Of a DNA stretch of 64,000 nt, positions 36,539 through 46,057 are shown one piece after another. The stretch is taken from the NCBI GenBank assembly GCA_002281555.1, contig NCGJ01000010.1, positions 196,190 to 260,189 on the forward strand, read 5' to 3'. The position numbers were made by a program, and so were the translations under genes. The notes under the pieces were generated by a model. That model was not told the origin of the DNA. It worked only from the letters and a program-made list of their open reading frames with translations, and searched no databases. Origin of the DNA: Hydrogenophilales bacterium 28-61-23 (GTDB lineage Bacteria > Pseudomonadota > Gammaproteobacteria > Burkholderiales > Thiobacillaceae). Each line of letters starts with the position of its first letter. Positions within the stretch are counted from its first letter, which is position 1.

Positions 36539-37777
36539 TCAGTTGCGTTGACTGTTACGCCGCGCCGCGAAGCCCACCAGCCCCAGCCCGGCCAGCATCA
36601 GGGCGTAGGTTTCGGGTTCGGGGACGGGGGTCAAAAGAAGCAGGCGTCCCTCCAGCGGAGTGGTGTGGTAAGCACCTGTTGCCAGGATGACGCCGTGGTC
36701 GTTGATGTCATAACCTTCCCGAACCCAAAATTGATGTCCTGCGGCATCGCTAACCACCAGTTCATTGAGGGGCTGAATGCCGTCAACTGGGTCCCAGAGT
36801 AGGCCGCTGTCCCAGTTGGTGTAAGGGTCTCCCTCCATGCCTCTGCCCACGACCTGCCCAAGATTATTGATGCCGTTCGCGCTGGAGCCGGTAAACGGTA
36901 TGCCCGGTGTGCTCGGTACCATGAGCGTCTCTCCCGACACTGGGTTCCAGATGTAACCGACTTGTCCGCAACCGTTTGCATCGCATGCACCTTCTACGTT
37001 GAAGACCACGATGCCCTGGTCGTTCATGTCCATCATGTCGAAGTCATCCTTGCCCTGGGGCATCAGGAAATGCCGCACCGTGGCGCCATCAGTGAAAAAC
37101 GCGGCCACGGAATTATCGTCTTCGCCGCTGTAGATCTGGCCCACGACCGCGCCTTGCCCGTTGATGAGTTGTGCGTCACTGTTGCCCGGCATCAGGCCGC
37201 CGGATACGTCGGTATAGGTGCCGTTCTTCCAGGTCATTGCCCTGTAAGACGCGGAATCGCCGAGAACAGCTTCACCCATCGCTCCAGCCACCGTGCCATG
37301 GTTATTGATGGCGTTCGCCCCAGCGAGATTGCCAAAGCCGTTGTTCGGGCTGGGATTGTTCAAGGCTGTGATGGCGTTTGTTCTGGAGTTCCAGAGATAG
37401 CTTTGGATTCCGTTGTCACCTGGCTCCCCGTAATCCACCGCAGTGCGCATGGCAGTCACTGCTACCACGCCATGGTCATTCATGGATTCGCTGAAATACG
37501 TCCAATCCAGTCCCGAGCGACCGTCTATCTCGGGCATTTGTAGCCAGGTTTGTCCGTTCCACACCGTCGGACGTTCCACAATCCAGTCCCTGCCGCTGCC
37601 GTAGGGCTGATTCAGCCAGGCCAGGACTTCGCCGCTGTTGTTGATACTTCTTGGGTGAAAGCCATTCTGCCAGTCAGCGTTGACTCCCAGATCTGTAACC
37701 TTGTACTGGACTGCCTGGCTGGGCGCAGCCAGTGTGACCATCGCGATGGAGAGGGCGACTACAAGCGATTTCAGCAT
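36539..37777 (-). CDS. PEP-CTERM protein with HAF-like repeats, first gene of a tandem set
   Basis: The 412-residue protein has a signal peptide (cleavage about APSQA) followed by repeats of the HAF type, in which an N-x-x-G-x-V-x-G unit recurs: INNSGEVLA, MNDHGVVAV, INNHGTVAG, INGQGAVVG, MNDQGIVVF, INNLGQVVG, INDHGVILA. This suggests a beta-propeller-like extracellular domain. The tail VPEPETYALMLAGLGLVGFA with AARRNSQRN is shared at DNA level with the two genes downstream, although the main domain is unrelated. An AAGGAG site precedes the ATG. Confidence 0.87.
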   Translation of the reverse strand: MLKSLVVALSIAMVTLAAPSQAVQYKVTDLGVNADWQNGFHPRSINNSGEVLAWLNQPYGSGRDWIVERPTVWNGQTWLQMPEIDGRSGLDWTYFSESMNDHGVVAVTAMRTAVDYGEPGDNGIQSYLWNSRTNAITALNNPSPNNGFGNLAGANAINNHGTVAGAMGEAVLGDSASYRAMTWKNGTYTDVSGGLMPGNSDAQLINGQGAVVGQIYSGEDDNSVAAFFTDGATVRHFLMPQGKDDFDMMDMNDQGIVVFNVEGACDANGCGQVGYIWNPVSGETLMVPSTPGIPFTGSSANGINNLGQVVGRGMEGDPYTNWDSGLLWDPVDGIQPLNELVVSDAAGHQFWVREGYDINDHGVILATGAYHTTPLEGRLLLLTPVPEPETYALMLAGLGLVGFAARRNSQRN

Positions 37778-38023
37778 GATGAACTCCTTGGTGTGAACGA
37801 GGTTTGAAGCGTGAATCCGTGTTCTCTATTGCGGTTATTTCCAAATAGGGCGGCCTCCCCGACCAGCCCTTGATGTCGTTGTCGGTGGCGACTCCGGTTG
37901 TTTTGTGTTTCGTCTTTCGTTGTGTCTAACTGTATGTAGCGCTTTGCTCCCACGCATCCGTCATTTGACGGATATGGACATCTTTTTATGGCTATTGGCC
38001 GGCCGCGCTCTCGCTCGCCGTCA

Positions 38024-39196
38024 TCACGCCGCAGTTACGCCAAACCCCAGCGCCGAAACGATCAGATCGCGCTGATTTTTCGTTCCCGTCTTGGTATACA
38101 GGCTGGATAGCTGGCTGCGCACGGTGCGGATGCCGACACCCAGTTGATCTGCGATCTGCTGCGGCCCCAGGTCGTTGAGCAGCAGGTTCAGTACGCGCGC
38201 TTCGGCGGGGGTGAGGCGATACCGCGTGGCGAAATTCTTCAGGCCATCCAGCGGGTCGGCGTGTTCCGGGTCGTGGATCAGCAGCATGACGCGGGCTTCG
38301 GCGAGGGGGCGGAAGGGATGGCCTTCTTGCAGCGGAATCGCGGTGAGGTTGTAGGGCCGTTTCACTGAGCCCGCGCCGTTGTCGCGTCTCAGGTGCAGTC
38401 CGCCGCCGAGGCCGTTGGCGGCTTGCCGCAGCAAATGGGTGAATGCTGCATGTTCCGGTGCATGCCTCGCGAGCAAAACACCGGCCTTGAGCATGAGGCC
38501 GTCGGCTGCTTGCAGAATCCGTTCCGCGAAAGCATTCAGGTAAACCGCATCGCCATTGCTGCGCAACAGGGCGACGCCGTAACCCAGGCTATCCATGCCG
38601 GTCTGGTGGATGCGCTGGTGTAGACGCGCTTCGCTGAGTTGCCAGTGGGTGAGCAGGGCGCGGCGGACATGCGGGGCGATCAGTTGCATCAGCCGCACGC
38701 CATCCTGGGCGTAGCCGCCGCGTCCCAGGTTGCGGGTAAAAGTCATGTGGGTCGCCGGAGTTTCCGGGCTGGCCTCGAACAGGACGCTGGAGACGATCCA
38801 CTCCATGTCGTGGTGCTTGAGGAAGTCCTGGTAGAACTCGGTGCGACGCAGTTCCCGCTGCGGGATGATGTCCTCGCCCAGGGCCACCCGGCCCTGGACA
38901 TAACGGTTCTGGCGCAGGGCGGTGCCGCTCCATTCGTCGATACGGTGGTAGTAGCCGGCATAGGCCGACTCCATCGCCACGCTGAAGTTGTAGGTGAGGT
39001 ACAGGGACTGCTCGGGTCGGCTGGCCACGGGGGTGTAGATGCAGGCCAAGTCGGCCTCGAACACCCGGCTCATGCGGGCGATCACCGCCGGCCAGCGTTC
39101 CGGCTCCAGCCCGGCCTGGTAGATGTCGCCGACCAGATCCAGCATCTCTGAGGCTAAATCGGGTGCGCCTGAATTTAGAGTTGAATGCTTTGCCAT
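38024..39196 (-). CDS. LuxR-type transcriptional regulator
   Basis: The 390-residue protein ends in a LuxR/GerE helix-turn-helix (LTPAEARVLNLLLNDLGPQQ, then IADQLGVGIRTVRSQLSSLY). The N-terminal 300 residues have no receiver domain; a segment SLGYGVALLRSNGDAVYLNA near residue 220 looks PAS-like. It is probably a ligand-responsive regulator. It lies 246 bases upstream of the PEP-CTERM operon on the same strand, so that operon is a possible target. The MAKHSTLNSG start was chosen over a longer frame lacking family similarity. Confidence 0.83.
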   Translation of the reverse strand: MAKHSTLNSGAPDLASEMLDLVGDIYQAGLEPERWPAVIARMSRVFEADLACIYTPVASRPEQSLYLTYNFSVAMESAYAGYYHRIDEWSGTALRQNRYVQGRVALGEDIIPQRELRRTEFYQDFLKHHDMEWIVSSVLFEASPETPATHMTFTRNLGRGGYAQDGVRLMQLIAPHVRRALLTHWQLSEARLHQRIHQTGMDSLGYGVALLRSNGDAVYLNAFAERILQAADGLMLKAGVLLARHAPEHAAFTHLLRQAANGLGGGLHLRRDNGAGSVKRPYNLTAIPLQEGHPFRPLAEARVMLLIHDPEHADPLDGLKNFATRYRLTPAEARVLNLLLNDLGPQQIADQLGVGIRTVRSQLSSLYTKTGTKNQRDLIVSALGFGVTAA

Positions 39197-39354
39197 GGCC
39201 CGTGTTCCGGCTTTCGTCGCTTGATGCGGCGTGGTTTTTTCTGGTTCCGATCCACTCAGGAAAAGTCGATTAGCTGTTACTAATAATCTAGCCAATATCC
39301 ATTTTTGCGACAGGTGTTTTTCATGCGAACCGGGTGTGCGGCCTATGCTGGACG

Positions 39355-39381
39355 AAAAAAAACGGCACCCAATGTGCCGTT
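39355..39381 (-). terminator. intrinsic terminator after manC
   Basis: Read on the minus strand: AACGGCAC, six-base loop, GTGCCGTT, then a run of T (the A-run at 39355-39362). The 8-bp stem plus T-tract 22 bases after the manC stop is a textbook rho-independent terminator. Confidence 0.85.
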
Positions 39382-39402
39382 TGTGGGGAATCAAAAGCGC
39401 GT

Positions 39403-40818
39403 TCAACTGCGCCGATAAATATCCTCGAAACGGACGATGTCGTCCTCGCCCAGGTAGCTGCCGGATTGCACTTCGATCAGGTGCAGCGGCAGGCGGCCAG
39501 GGTTTTCCAGGCGATGCGTGGTGCCGAGCGGGATGTAGGTGGACTGGTTTTCAGTCAGCAGTTCTTCCACGCCGTCGCGCGTGACCCGTGCCGTGCCGGA
39601 GACCACGATCCAGTGTTCGGCGCGGTGGTGATGCATTTGCAGCGAGAGTTTCTCGCCCGGTTTGACCATGATGCGTTTGACCTGGAACCGTTCGCCCATG
39701 TCGATGCCTTCGTACCAGCCCCAGGGACGGAACACGCGGGTGTGGAATTCATGTTCGCTGCGGCCGCTGGATTTCAGGTAATCGACCACTTTCTTCACAT
39801 CCTGGGCGCTGTTCTTGTCCGCTACCAGCACCGCGTCGGTGGTTTCCACAATCAATAGATTGGACACGCCGAGCGCCGCCACCATGCGCGATTCGGCACG
39901 CACCAGACAGTTTTCGACCTCATGCAGGAAGACGTCGCCGCGCAGCACGTTGCCGTTCGCATCCTTGCTACCGACATCCCACAACGCCGACCAGGCGCCG
40001 ATGTCGTTCCAGCCGATGTCGGTCGGCACCACGGCGGCGTGCCGGGTGTGTTCCATCACGGCATAGTCGATCGAGTCGGACGGGCAGGCGGTGAAGGCGG
40101 CTTTGTCCAGACGCCAGAAATCGAGGTCGTGCTGGTCGTTGGCCAGGGCGGCTTCGCAGGCGGTGAGGATATCCGGGCGGGTGTGTTCGAGTTCGTCGAG
40201 GAATTGCTGGCAGTTGAACAGGAACATGCCGCTGTTCCAGTAGTAGTCACCCTGGTCAAGGAATTTCTCGGCGTTTTCCAGATTCGGTTTTTCGACGAAG
40301 CGCGCGACCTGGTGCGCCGTGCCGGCGGGCAAAGCCGCGCCGCGCTGTATGTAACCGTATCCGGTCTCGGGCGCGTCCGGGACGATGCCGAAGGTGACCA
40401 GATAACCGGCCGCGACGGCGTCCATGCCTTGCTGGATGGCGGCATGGAATGCGGCCACATCGCGAATCAGATGGTCGGCGGGCAGCAACAGCATCACCGC
40501 GTCGGGATCGTCTTTCAGCAGCGTCAACGCGGCAACTGCGGCGGCCGGCGCGGTATTGCGGCCGACCGGTTCGAGATAGATGCCCAAGGGCTGGACGCCG
40601 ATTTCGCGCATTTGCTCGGCGATCAGGAAGCGGTGTTCGTTATTGCAGACGATCAGCGGCTGGCCGACATCCGGCAGATCGGCCAAACGTTGTATCGTCT
40701 CCTGCACCATGGTCAGGTCGGACGCCAGCGGCAACAACTGCTTGGGCAGCGCGGCGCGGGACAGGGGCCACAGGCGGGTGCCGGAACCACCGGAAAGAAT
40801 GACGGGATAAATAGTCAT
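39403..40818 (-). CDS. manC: mannose-1-phosphate guanylyltransferase / mannose-6-phosphate isomerase
   Basis: The 471-residue bifunctional protein has the nucleotidyltransferase start VILSGGSGTRLWPLSRAALP, the VEKP motif (VARFVEKPNLE) near residue 175, and a C-terminal cupin isomerase domain with FRPWGWYEGIDMGERFQVKR, GEKLSLQMHHHRAEHW and TYIPLGTTHRLENPG. It supplies GDP-mannose for polysaccharide synthesis, consistent with the EPS-associated PEP-CTERM proteins in the window. It stands alone, without manB, and is followed by a clear terminator. Confidence 0.94.
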   Translation of the reverse strand: MTIYPVILSGGSGTRLWPLSRAALPKQLLPLASDLTMVQETIQRLADLPDVGQPLIVCNNEHRFLIAEQMREIGVQPLGIYLEPVGRNTAPAAAVAALTLLKDDPDAVMLLLPADHLIRDVAAFHAAIQQGMDAVAAGYLVTFGIVPDAPETGYGYIQRGAALPAGTAHQVARFVEKPNLENAEKFLDQGDYYWNSGMFLFNCQQFLDELEHTRPDILTACEAALANDQHDLDFWRLDKAAFTACPSDSIDYAVMEHTRHAAVVPTDIGWNDIGAWSALWDVGSKDANGNVLRGDVFLHEVENCLVRAESRMVAALGVSNLLIVETTDAVLVADKNSAQDVKKVVDYLKSSGRSEHEFHTRVFRPWGWYEGIDMGERFQVKRIMVKPGEKLSLQMHHHRAEHWIVVSGTARVTRDGVEELLTENQSTYIPLGTTHRLENPGRLPLHLIEVQSGSYLGEDDIVRFEDIYRRS

Positions 40819-40970
40819 GTCGGGCTCATCGTTGAGGTTGGAGAGATGTTGAGCGCATCCTCACCGTCGGATGCGTTGCGGTGCCCGAGTCTATCGGCCC
40901 GAAATGAATTTTTCATGAGCGGGCGGACAAGAATTCCGTTTGCCAGGTTGCCGGAACGATACCGCCTCCC

Positions 40971-42515
40971 TTAGCGCCAGAACAATCTCGACTGCGCCAG
41001 ACGCCGCCAGATCGCGCCGGACAGCTGAGCCTTACGGCCGGCTTCGACATCGAGCGCGCCGGCCAGCCGGCCGAATTCAAAGCTGAGCGGCGCGGATTTC
41101 TTAGGCAGCGCGTCAAGCAGCCGCGCGCCGACATGCGCGTCATTGGCCCGCCCGAGGCTATTTTGCAGCGCGGCCAAGGCCTCGATGAAACGTGTGCCGC
41201 GTTTGCCATACAACGGCGCGAAGGCGTCCGCCGCGTAACGCATTTTCTTGGCGGCGATACGCGCCATATGCCGCTCGGTCGGCCCGAGTTTTGAAAAACC
41301 GCGACAGCGTTTGCGCAAGGTGAGCCAGCGTTTTTCCAATAGGGCCGCAGCCCAGGCCGTCGCCTCCAAAGCCCCGTCTTCGGCATCGTTCGCGTCGTCG
41401 TCATGCTCTGCCAGCAGACAGCGGCCGATATCGAGCACCAGCCGGGTGTATGCCGGCGCTAGCAAGTGCGCTTGCGCCTGTAGCCGCGCCGACGCGGCCA
41501 CGTCGCGCAACTGGGCAAGCAGGGTCTGCTCCAGCGAAGATTGTGTCGGCGTGTTGGCAAACGAATTGGCAAGCGTCCCGCCCAGCGCCGCGCGCGTTTT
41601 CGGCAGCGTGTCATGCAAAAACACGTCCCAGTCGCGCGCGGGATTGAGCGCGCGCATCGTCTCGCCCAGCCCGGGCGCCCACGCTGGCGAGGCCTGGCCG
41701 AATGCTTTCGCCAGCGTCACGCCGACCATCAGACGGCGCAGGCCGATGCGCAGCTGATGCAGGTATTCGATGTTGTCCGCTTCTTCAAGCGCCCCCGGCA
41801 CGTTGGCGACCATTTGCGCCAGCGCGGCATGCATCACCGCATTCCAGGCTTCGCCGGCGGATTGATGCGGGCAGATCTCCGGGCGTATCGCCTTGACCGG
41901 CGCGGGTGTAATCGCCCCGCACAGGGCATAGCCGCGTTGCGCCTTGCTGCGCGGTTCGGTGTGCAACGGCATCCGCGCAAGCAACTGGGCGGCGAGGTCG
42001 AACAGAAAGCCGGCCGAGCCGGATTTGAGTTCGAGCTCTACTTCCGAAATTTTTTGCCGCGCCTCGCCCGCCTGGATTTCCCCGCTATCCAGCGCCAGTT
42101 CGGCATGATTGCCATCGCGTTCGATTTGCCAGGTCGTGCGCTGGAACCGGGTGGCGAATGCGGGCACGATGCGGTTCAGATCGACACCGTCGAGCAAGTC
42201 CAAAGCGGCTTTCGGCAGTATGGCGAAATCTGGATTGCCGCCGCCCGCGAGCGCCATTTCCCATTCCGACCGGTGCGACAAGGCGCCGAGCGCGCGTCCT
42301 TCCGTCTTCATCGTTTGTACCCAGTGAAAACTCACCTGTCGCACGCGTAGCGCGATGCCGCGCCGCATCAGCTCGAAGTCGGGCGTATCGAAATAAATGC
42401 TGTGCAGCGCGTGCCGCGCCGGTTTGATCCCGCTTAAAACCGGGTGTCCGCGAAAACGCGCCGCCTGCCGTGGCGGCAAGGCCAGTTTCAGTTCGATTTC
42501 CAGGTCATTTTCCAT
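40971..42515 (-). CDS. CYTH-CHAD domain protein
   Basis: The 514-residue protein begins with the CYTH signature ENDLEIELKLALP (ExExK) and continues with IYFDTPDFELMRRGIALRVR, the triphosphate-tunnel fold of inorganic triphosphatases (ygiF-like). From about residue 215 it has a CHAD domain of helices rich in His, Arg and Lys (YLHQLRIGLRRLMVGVTLA, then HMARIAAKKMRYAADAFAPL), a polyphosphate-binding module. It is divergent from ppk1 across a 127-base region, so it probably acts in polyphosphate metabolism. A start 12 bases upstream (MGNT) is possible. Confidence 0.9.
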   Translation of the reverse strand: MENDLEIELKLALPPRQAARFRGHPVLSGIKPARHALHSIYFDTPDFELMRRGIALRVRQVSFHWVQTMKTEGRALGALSHRSEWEMALAGGGNPDFAILPKAALDLLDGVDLNRIVPAFATRFQRTTWQIERDGNHAELALDSGEIQAGEARQKISEVELELKSGSAGFLFDLAAQLLARMPLHTEPRSKAQRGYALCGAITPAPVKAIRPEICPHQSAGEAWNAVMHAALAQMVANVPGALEEADNIEYLHQLRIGLRRLMVGVTLAKAFGQASPAWAPGLGETMRALNPARDWDVFLHDTLPKTRAALGGTLANSFANTPTQSSLEQTLLAQLRDVAASARLQAQAHLLAPAYTRLVLDIGRCLLAEHDDDANDAEDGALEATAWAAALLEKRWLTLRKRCRGFSKLGPTERHMARIAAKKMRYAADAFAPLYGKRGTRFIEALAALQNSLGRANDAHVGARLLDALPKKSAPLSFEFGRLAGALDVEAGRKAQLSGAIWRRLAQSRLFWR

Positions 42516-42642
42516 GGTGTTTCCCATAGAGAGGCTGCGTTGGAGGCAAAACCATCGGGGGATGGAACGCGCATACCTATTGAGGTTAGCATCCGGCCTC
42601 CCATTTCGTGTCAGCGGCTCTGTGTGAGCCCCATTTCGCCCC

Positions 42643-44709
42643 ATGAGCGCCTTGCCCAATCCCGAACATCTGATCAACCGTGAACTCGGCATTCTGGAGT
42701 TCAACCGTCGCGTACTGGCCCAGGCCGAGGATGCCGACACGCCGTTGCTGGAACGCCTGCGTTTCCTGTGCATTTTTTCCAGCAACATGGATGAATTTTT
42801 CGAGATTCGCTGTGCCGGCCTGAAGGAGCAGATCAAGCTCAACCCGTTGCATGTCGGCGTCGATGGCCTCACCGCGCGCCAGGTCTACAAGCAGGTGGCC
42901 AAGGTGGCGCATGAACTGGTGACGCGCCAGTACGACCTGTTCAACAAGGACGTGCTGCCGGCGCTGGCGCAGCAGGACATCCGTTTCCTGCGCCGCACGC
43001 ACTGGAATGCCGAACAGGCGGAGTGGATCCGCAATTATTTCTTCAACGATTTGATGCCGGTGTTGACGCCGATCGGGCTCGACCCGGCGCATCCGTTCCC
43101 GAATGTGCTCAACAAAAGCCTCAACTTTGCCGTCGAGCTGTCCGGCAAGGATGCCTTCGGCCGAAATTCGGATCGCGCCGTGGTGCAAGCGCCGCGCGCG
43201 CTGCCGCGAGTGATTCAGTTGCCGACCGAAATCGCCGGCTGCGAATTCGGTTTCGTGTTTCTGTCCTCCATCCTGCACGCCCACGTCGGCGAACTGTTCG
43301 CCGGCATGGAAGTGCGCGGTTGCTACCAGTTCCGGGTCACGCGCAATTCCGACCTGTTCGTCGACGACGAAGAAAACAAGAACCTGCGCGAACAGCTGCA
43401 GGGCGAATTGCCGCACCGCCATTTCGGCGACGCCGTGCGTCTGGAAGTGGCCGACAACTGCTCGCCGGACATGACCGCATTCCTGCTCGAGCAATTCGGC
43501 CTAGGCCGCGAAGACCTGTTCCAGGTGCTCGGCCCGGTCAATCTGGTGCGCATGATGGGCGTGCCGGACAAGGTCGAACGGCCCGACCTCAAGTTCGCGC
43601 CATTCAAGCCCGGTCTGCCCGGCGCGCTGCTCAAACAGCAGGACATGTTCATGGCGATCAATGCCGGAGATATCCTGCTGCACCACCCGTATCAATCCTT
43701 CCAGCCGGTGATCGACTTCATCCGCCAGGCCGCCGAAGACCCCAATGTGCTGGCGATCCGGCAGACGGTTTATCGCACCGGCACCGATTCGGAACTGATG
43801 CGCCAGCTCATCTCCGCCGCCCAGCGCGGCAAGGAAGTCACCGCCGTGGTCGAGTTGATGGCGCGCTTCGACGAGGAAGCCAACATCAACTGGGCCGAGC
43901 AACTGGAAAAAGCCGGCGCGCATGTCGTGTATGGCGTGGTCGGCTATAAAACCCACGCCAAGCTGGCCCTGGTGGTGCGGCGCGAGGGCGACAAACTCAA
44001 ACGCTACGCCCACCTGGGCACCGGCAACTACCACCCGCGCACCGCCCGCATGTATACCGATTTCGGCCTGCTGACCTGTCAGCCGGACTTGTGCCAGGAC
44101 GTCAACGATGTGTTCATGCAGCTCACCGGTCTGGGCAAGGCGCATGAACACACGCTGCTGCTGCAAGCGCCGTTCTCGATGCACCCGCGCATGATGCAGG
44201 CGATCCGCAACGAGACCGAAAAAGCCGGTCGGGGCGAGAAAGCCGCGATCATCGCCAAGATGAATTCCCTGCTCGAGCCGAAGATCATCGCGGCGCTGTA
44301 CGAAGCCTCCCAGGCCGGTGTGCAGATCGATCTCGTCGTGCGCGGCGTCTGCGCCTTGAAGCCGGGCATCCCCGGTCTTTCCGAAAACATCCGGGTGCGT
44401 TCGCTGATCGGCCGCTTCCTGGAACACCACCGCATCTTCTACTTCCTGAATGGCGGCCAGGAAGACGTCTGGCTGGCCAGTGCCGACTGGATGGATCGCA
44501 ATTTCTTCCGCCGCATCGAAACCGGCTTCCCGCTGCTCGACCCGAAGCTCAAGCGTCGCGTCATCAACGAAGGCCTCAAAGCCCCGCTGAAAGACAATAT
44601 GCGTGCCTGGGACATGCAGCCCGACGGCGCATTCCGCCGTCGCGCCCGACGCGGTAAAGGCTTCGACGCGCAGGCTTTTTTGATGAACTCGCTCGGTGCC
44701 AAGCCCTGA
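42643..44709 (+). CDS. ppk1: polyphosphate kinase 1
   Basis: PPK1 reversibly transfers the ATP gamma-phosphate to polyphosphate. The 688-residue protein has the expected N-terminal helical region (LINRELGILEFNRRVLAQAE), the catalytic histidine in GYKTHAKLALVVRR near residue 438, HLGTGNYHPRTARMYTDFGL near 457, and the second conserved histidine in GRFLEHHRIFYFLNGG near 595 with ASADWMDRN after it. All are intact. It is divergent from the CYTH-CHAD protein, forming a polyphosphate module. Confidence 0.96.
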   Translation: MSALPNPEHLINRELGILEFNRRVLAQAEDADTPLLERLRFLCIFSSNMDEFFEIRCAGLKEQIKLNPLHVGVDGLTARQVYKQVAKVAHELVTRQYDLFNKDVLPALAQQDIRFLRRTHWNAEQAEWIRNYFFNDLMPVLTPIGLDPAHPFPNVLNKSLNFAVELSGKDAFGRNSDRAVVQAPRALPRVIQLPTEIAGCEFGFVFLSSILHAHVGELFAGMEVRGCYQFRVTRNSDLFVDDEENKNLREQLQGELPHRHFGDAVRLEVADNCSPDMTAFLLEQFGLGREDLFQVLGPVNLVRMMGVPDKVERPDLKFAPFKPGLPGALLKQQDMFMAINAGDILLHHPYQSFQPVIDFIRQAAEDPNVLAIRQTVYRTGTDSELMRQLISAAQRGKEVTAVVELMARFDEEANINWAEQLEKAGAHVVYGVVGYKTHAKLALVVRREGDKLKRYAHLGTGNYHPRTARMYTDFGLLTCQPDLCQDVNDVFMQLTGLGKAHEHTLLLQAPFSMHPRMMQAIRNETEKAGRGEKAAIIAKMNSLLEPKIIAALYEASQAGVQIDLVVRGVCALKPGIPGLSENIRVRSLIGRFLEHHRIFYFLNGGQEDVWLASADWMDRNFFRRIETGFPLLDPKLKRRVINEGLKAPLKDNMRAWDMQPDGAFRRRARRGKGFDAQAFLMNSLGAKP

Positions 44710-44734
44710 AGTCGCCGCAGTTGGCGCTATGGGT

Positions 44735-45253
44735 TCAAGCCTGAATCCGGCGCGGCACCAGGTTTTCGTCCAGCATGCGCTCGATGCGGCTGAAGATGTC
44801 GAAGCGTGAAAACGGCTTCGACATGAAACTGTCCGCGCCGATGCGCATGACATAAAACTGTTCGGTCGCCTGCTCGTTTCCGCTCATCATGATCACCGGC
44901 AGATGCTGTACCTCAGGATCGCGCCGAATCTGCCGCAATGCGGCAAAGCCGTTCATGCCCGGCATGATGACGTCGAGCACGACCAGATCGGGTTTTGCCG
45001 AGCGCGCAATTTGCAGGCCGCGCTCCGCGTTCCCCGCGACCAGCGGGACATAACCCGCCGAGGTGAACACTTTTTTCAGAAAAGTCAGCACAGTGGGCGA
45101 ATCGTCGATGATCAACACGCGCGTGCCCTTGCGCGCATCGATACGCGGATGCTTGCGGCGATCCTGAGAGTTGGCCGGCGTCGAATCGGCGGGTGGCGCG
45201 GGTTTTTCCGGCGCCCTGGCAAAAATCGTGCGCAGATGATCGATCAATCCCAT
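44735..45253 (-). CDS. PilH-like response regulator
   Basis: The 172-residue protein has an N-terminal linker MGLIDHLRTIFARAPEKP, a Pro-rich segment, and a receiver domain with IDDSPTVLTFLKKVF, the phospho-acceptor aspartate in DLVVLDVIMPGMNGF near residue 100, the switch region VIMMSGNE and the lysine in DSFMSKPF. No output domain follows. It resembles single-domain regulators of twitching motility or chemosensory systems (PilG/PilH). A GGGAG site precedes the ATG. Its stop is 25 bases from the convergent ppk1 stop. No cognate kinase is adjacent. Confidence 0.86.
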   Translation of the reverse strand: MGLIDHLRTIFARAPEKPAPPADSTPANSQDRRKHPRIDARKGTRVLIIDDSPTVLTFLKKVFTSAGYVPLVAGNAERGLQIARSAKPDLVVLDVIMPGMNGFAALRQIRRDPEVQHLPVIMMSGNEQATEQFYVMRIGADSFMSKPFSRFDIFSRIERMLDENLVPRRIQA

Positions 45254-45381
45254 GTGGAAAACTCCCGGTTGTTTATTGGCGGCCCGAAACCTGTGCGAGC
45301 GGCGCGAGAGTAACCAAAGAAGGGGATTCCGTTCAACCTGTCGGGTCGAATTCGGGTCGAACAATTGCCTGTTATCGGTGC

Positions 45382-45696
45382 ATGCCCGATGAAAGCTTTC
45401 CTGGAAATCTCGACCGGGATGCGCGACCGACCACGGTTTTTCTGAGCCCGCTCAGCGCCGCGCATGAACTGGGCATGGCCGCCGCGCACGAAGTCCCGGC
45501 CGGGCTGCGCAAAAAACTCCCGCTCGAATTCAAACGACTCGGACTAGCCACGCACCAGGCTTTCGACGACCTGGCGCGCGACGCCGACAGCCTGGCCGAC
45601 GCCAACCACGCCTTGCGCCAACTCGGCCAGGTCATGCCGAACTGCGTGTCGTACCACGCGATGTACCGGTTGGAGGCTTCAGGGCGTAGCAAGTAG
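45382..45696 (+). CDS. hypothetical protein
   Basis: This is a 104-residue frame of unknown family: MPDESFPGNLDRDARPTTVF, then LSAAHELGMAAAHEVPAGLR and a helical end with FDDLARDADSLADANHALRQ. The opposite strand gives a Ser/Arg/Ala-rich shadow, which favours this strand. No clear ribosome site is seen. It lies between the response regulator and the Rhs locus. Confidence 0.45.
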   Translation: MPDESFPGNLDRDARPTTVFLSPLSAAHELGMAAAHEVPAGLRKKLPLEFKRLGLATHQAFDDLARDADSLADANHALRQLGQVMPNCVSYHAMYRLEASGRSK

Positions 45697-46009
45697 CTGG
45701 GTCTTTTCATAGCACTCCCAGTGGCTGGGATCAAATCATCTCTTCAGATTAATTATTTATTAAATTCATCAAGTTATATCTTTCGACATATTCTCCGAGC
45801 GAGTGAGTGCGGGATAGCATCGCTGGCACTAGCGGAACGCGATGCATGCTTCCGGTTCGGGATCAAATAAGTCGTCAAGGGAGATAACTATGAACAACGT
45901 GATGGGTACGCCCGCGCAATACGGGCGAACAGCGAGTCAATCGAGTCCCGGTTTGATTGCGCATATTGCGACATGGAAAGCAGGCTTGCTTAAACGTGTG
46001 TTAGGGCAA

Positions 46010-46057
46010 GACCTGACCCCATTTTTGTTTTTAGACCTGACCCCATTTTTGTTTTTG
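46010..46057 (+). repeat. two tandem 24-base units in the Rhs export region
   Basis: gacctgaccccatttttg plus a T-rich end (gtttttag/gtttttgt) occurs twice in tandem and is translated in frame as DLTPFLFL twice. The unit resembles the GGGGTCAGGTC-type sequences that spread with small palindromic elements in proteobacteria. It lengthens the hydrophobic part of the signal sequence. Confidence 0.8.

Noticed and set aside
37778-38023. Sigma54 promoter for the PEP-CTERM operon
   Set aside because: No TGGCAC-N5-TTGC-like pair found on the minus strand in this gap.
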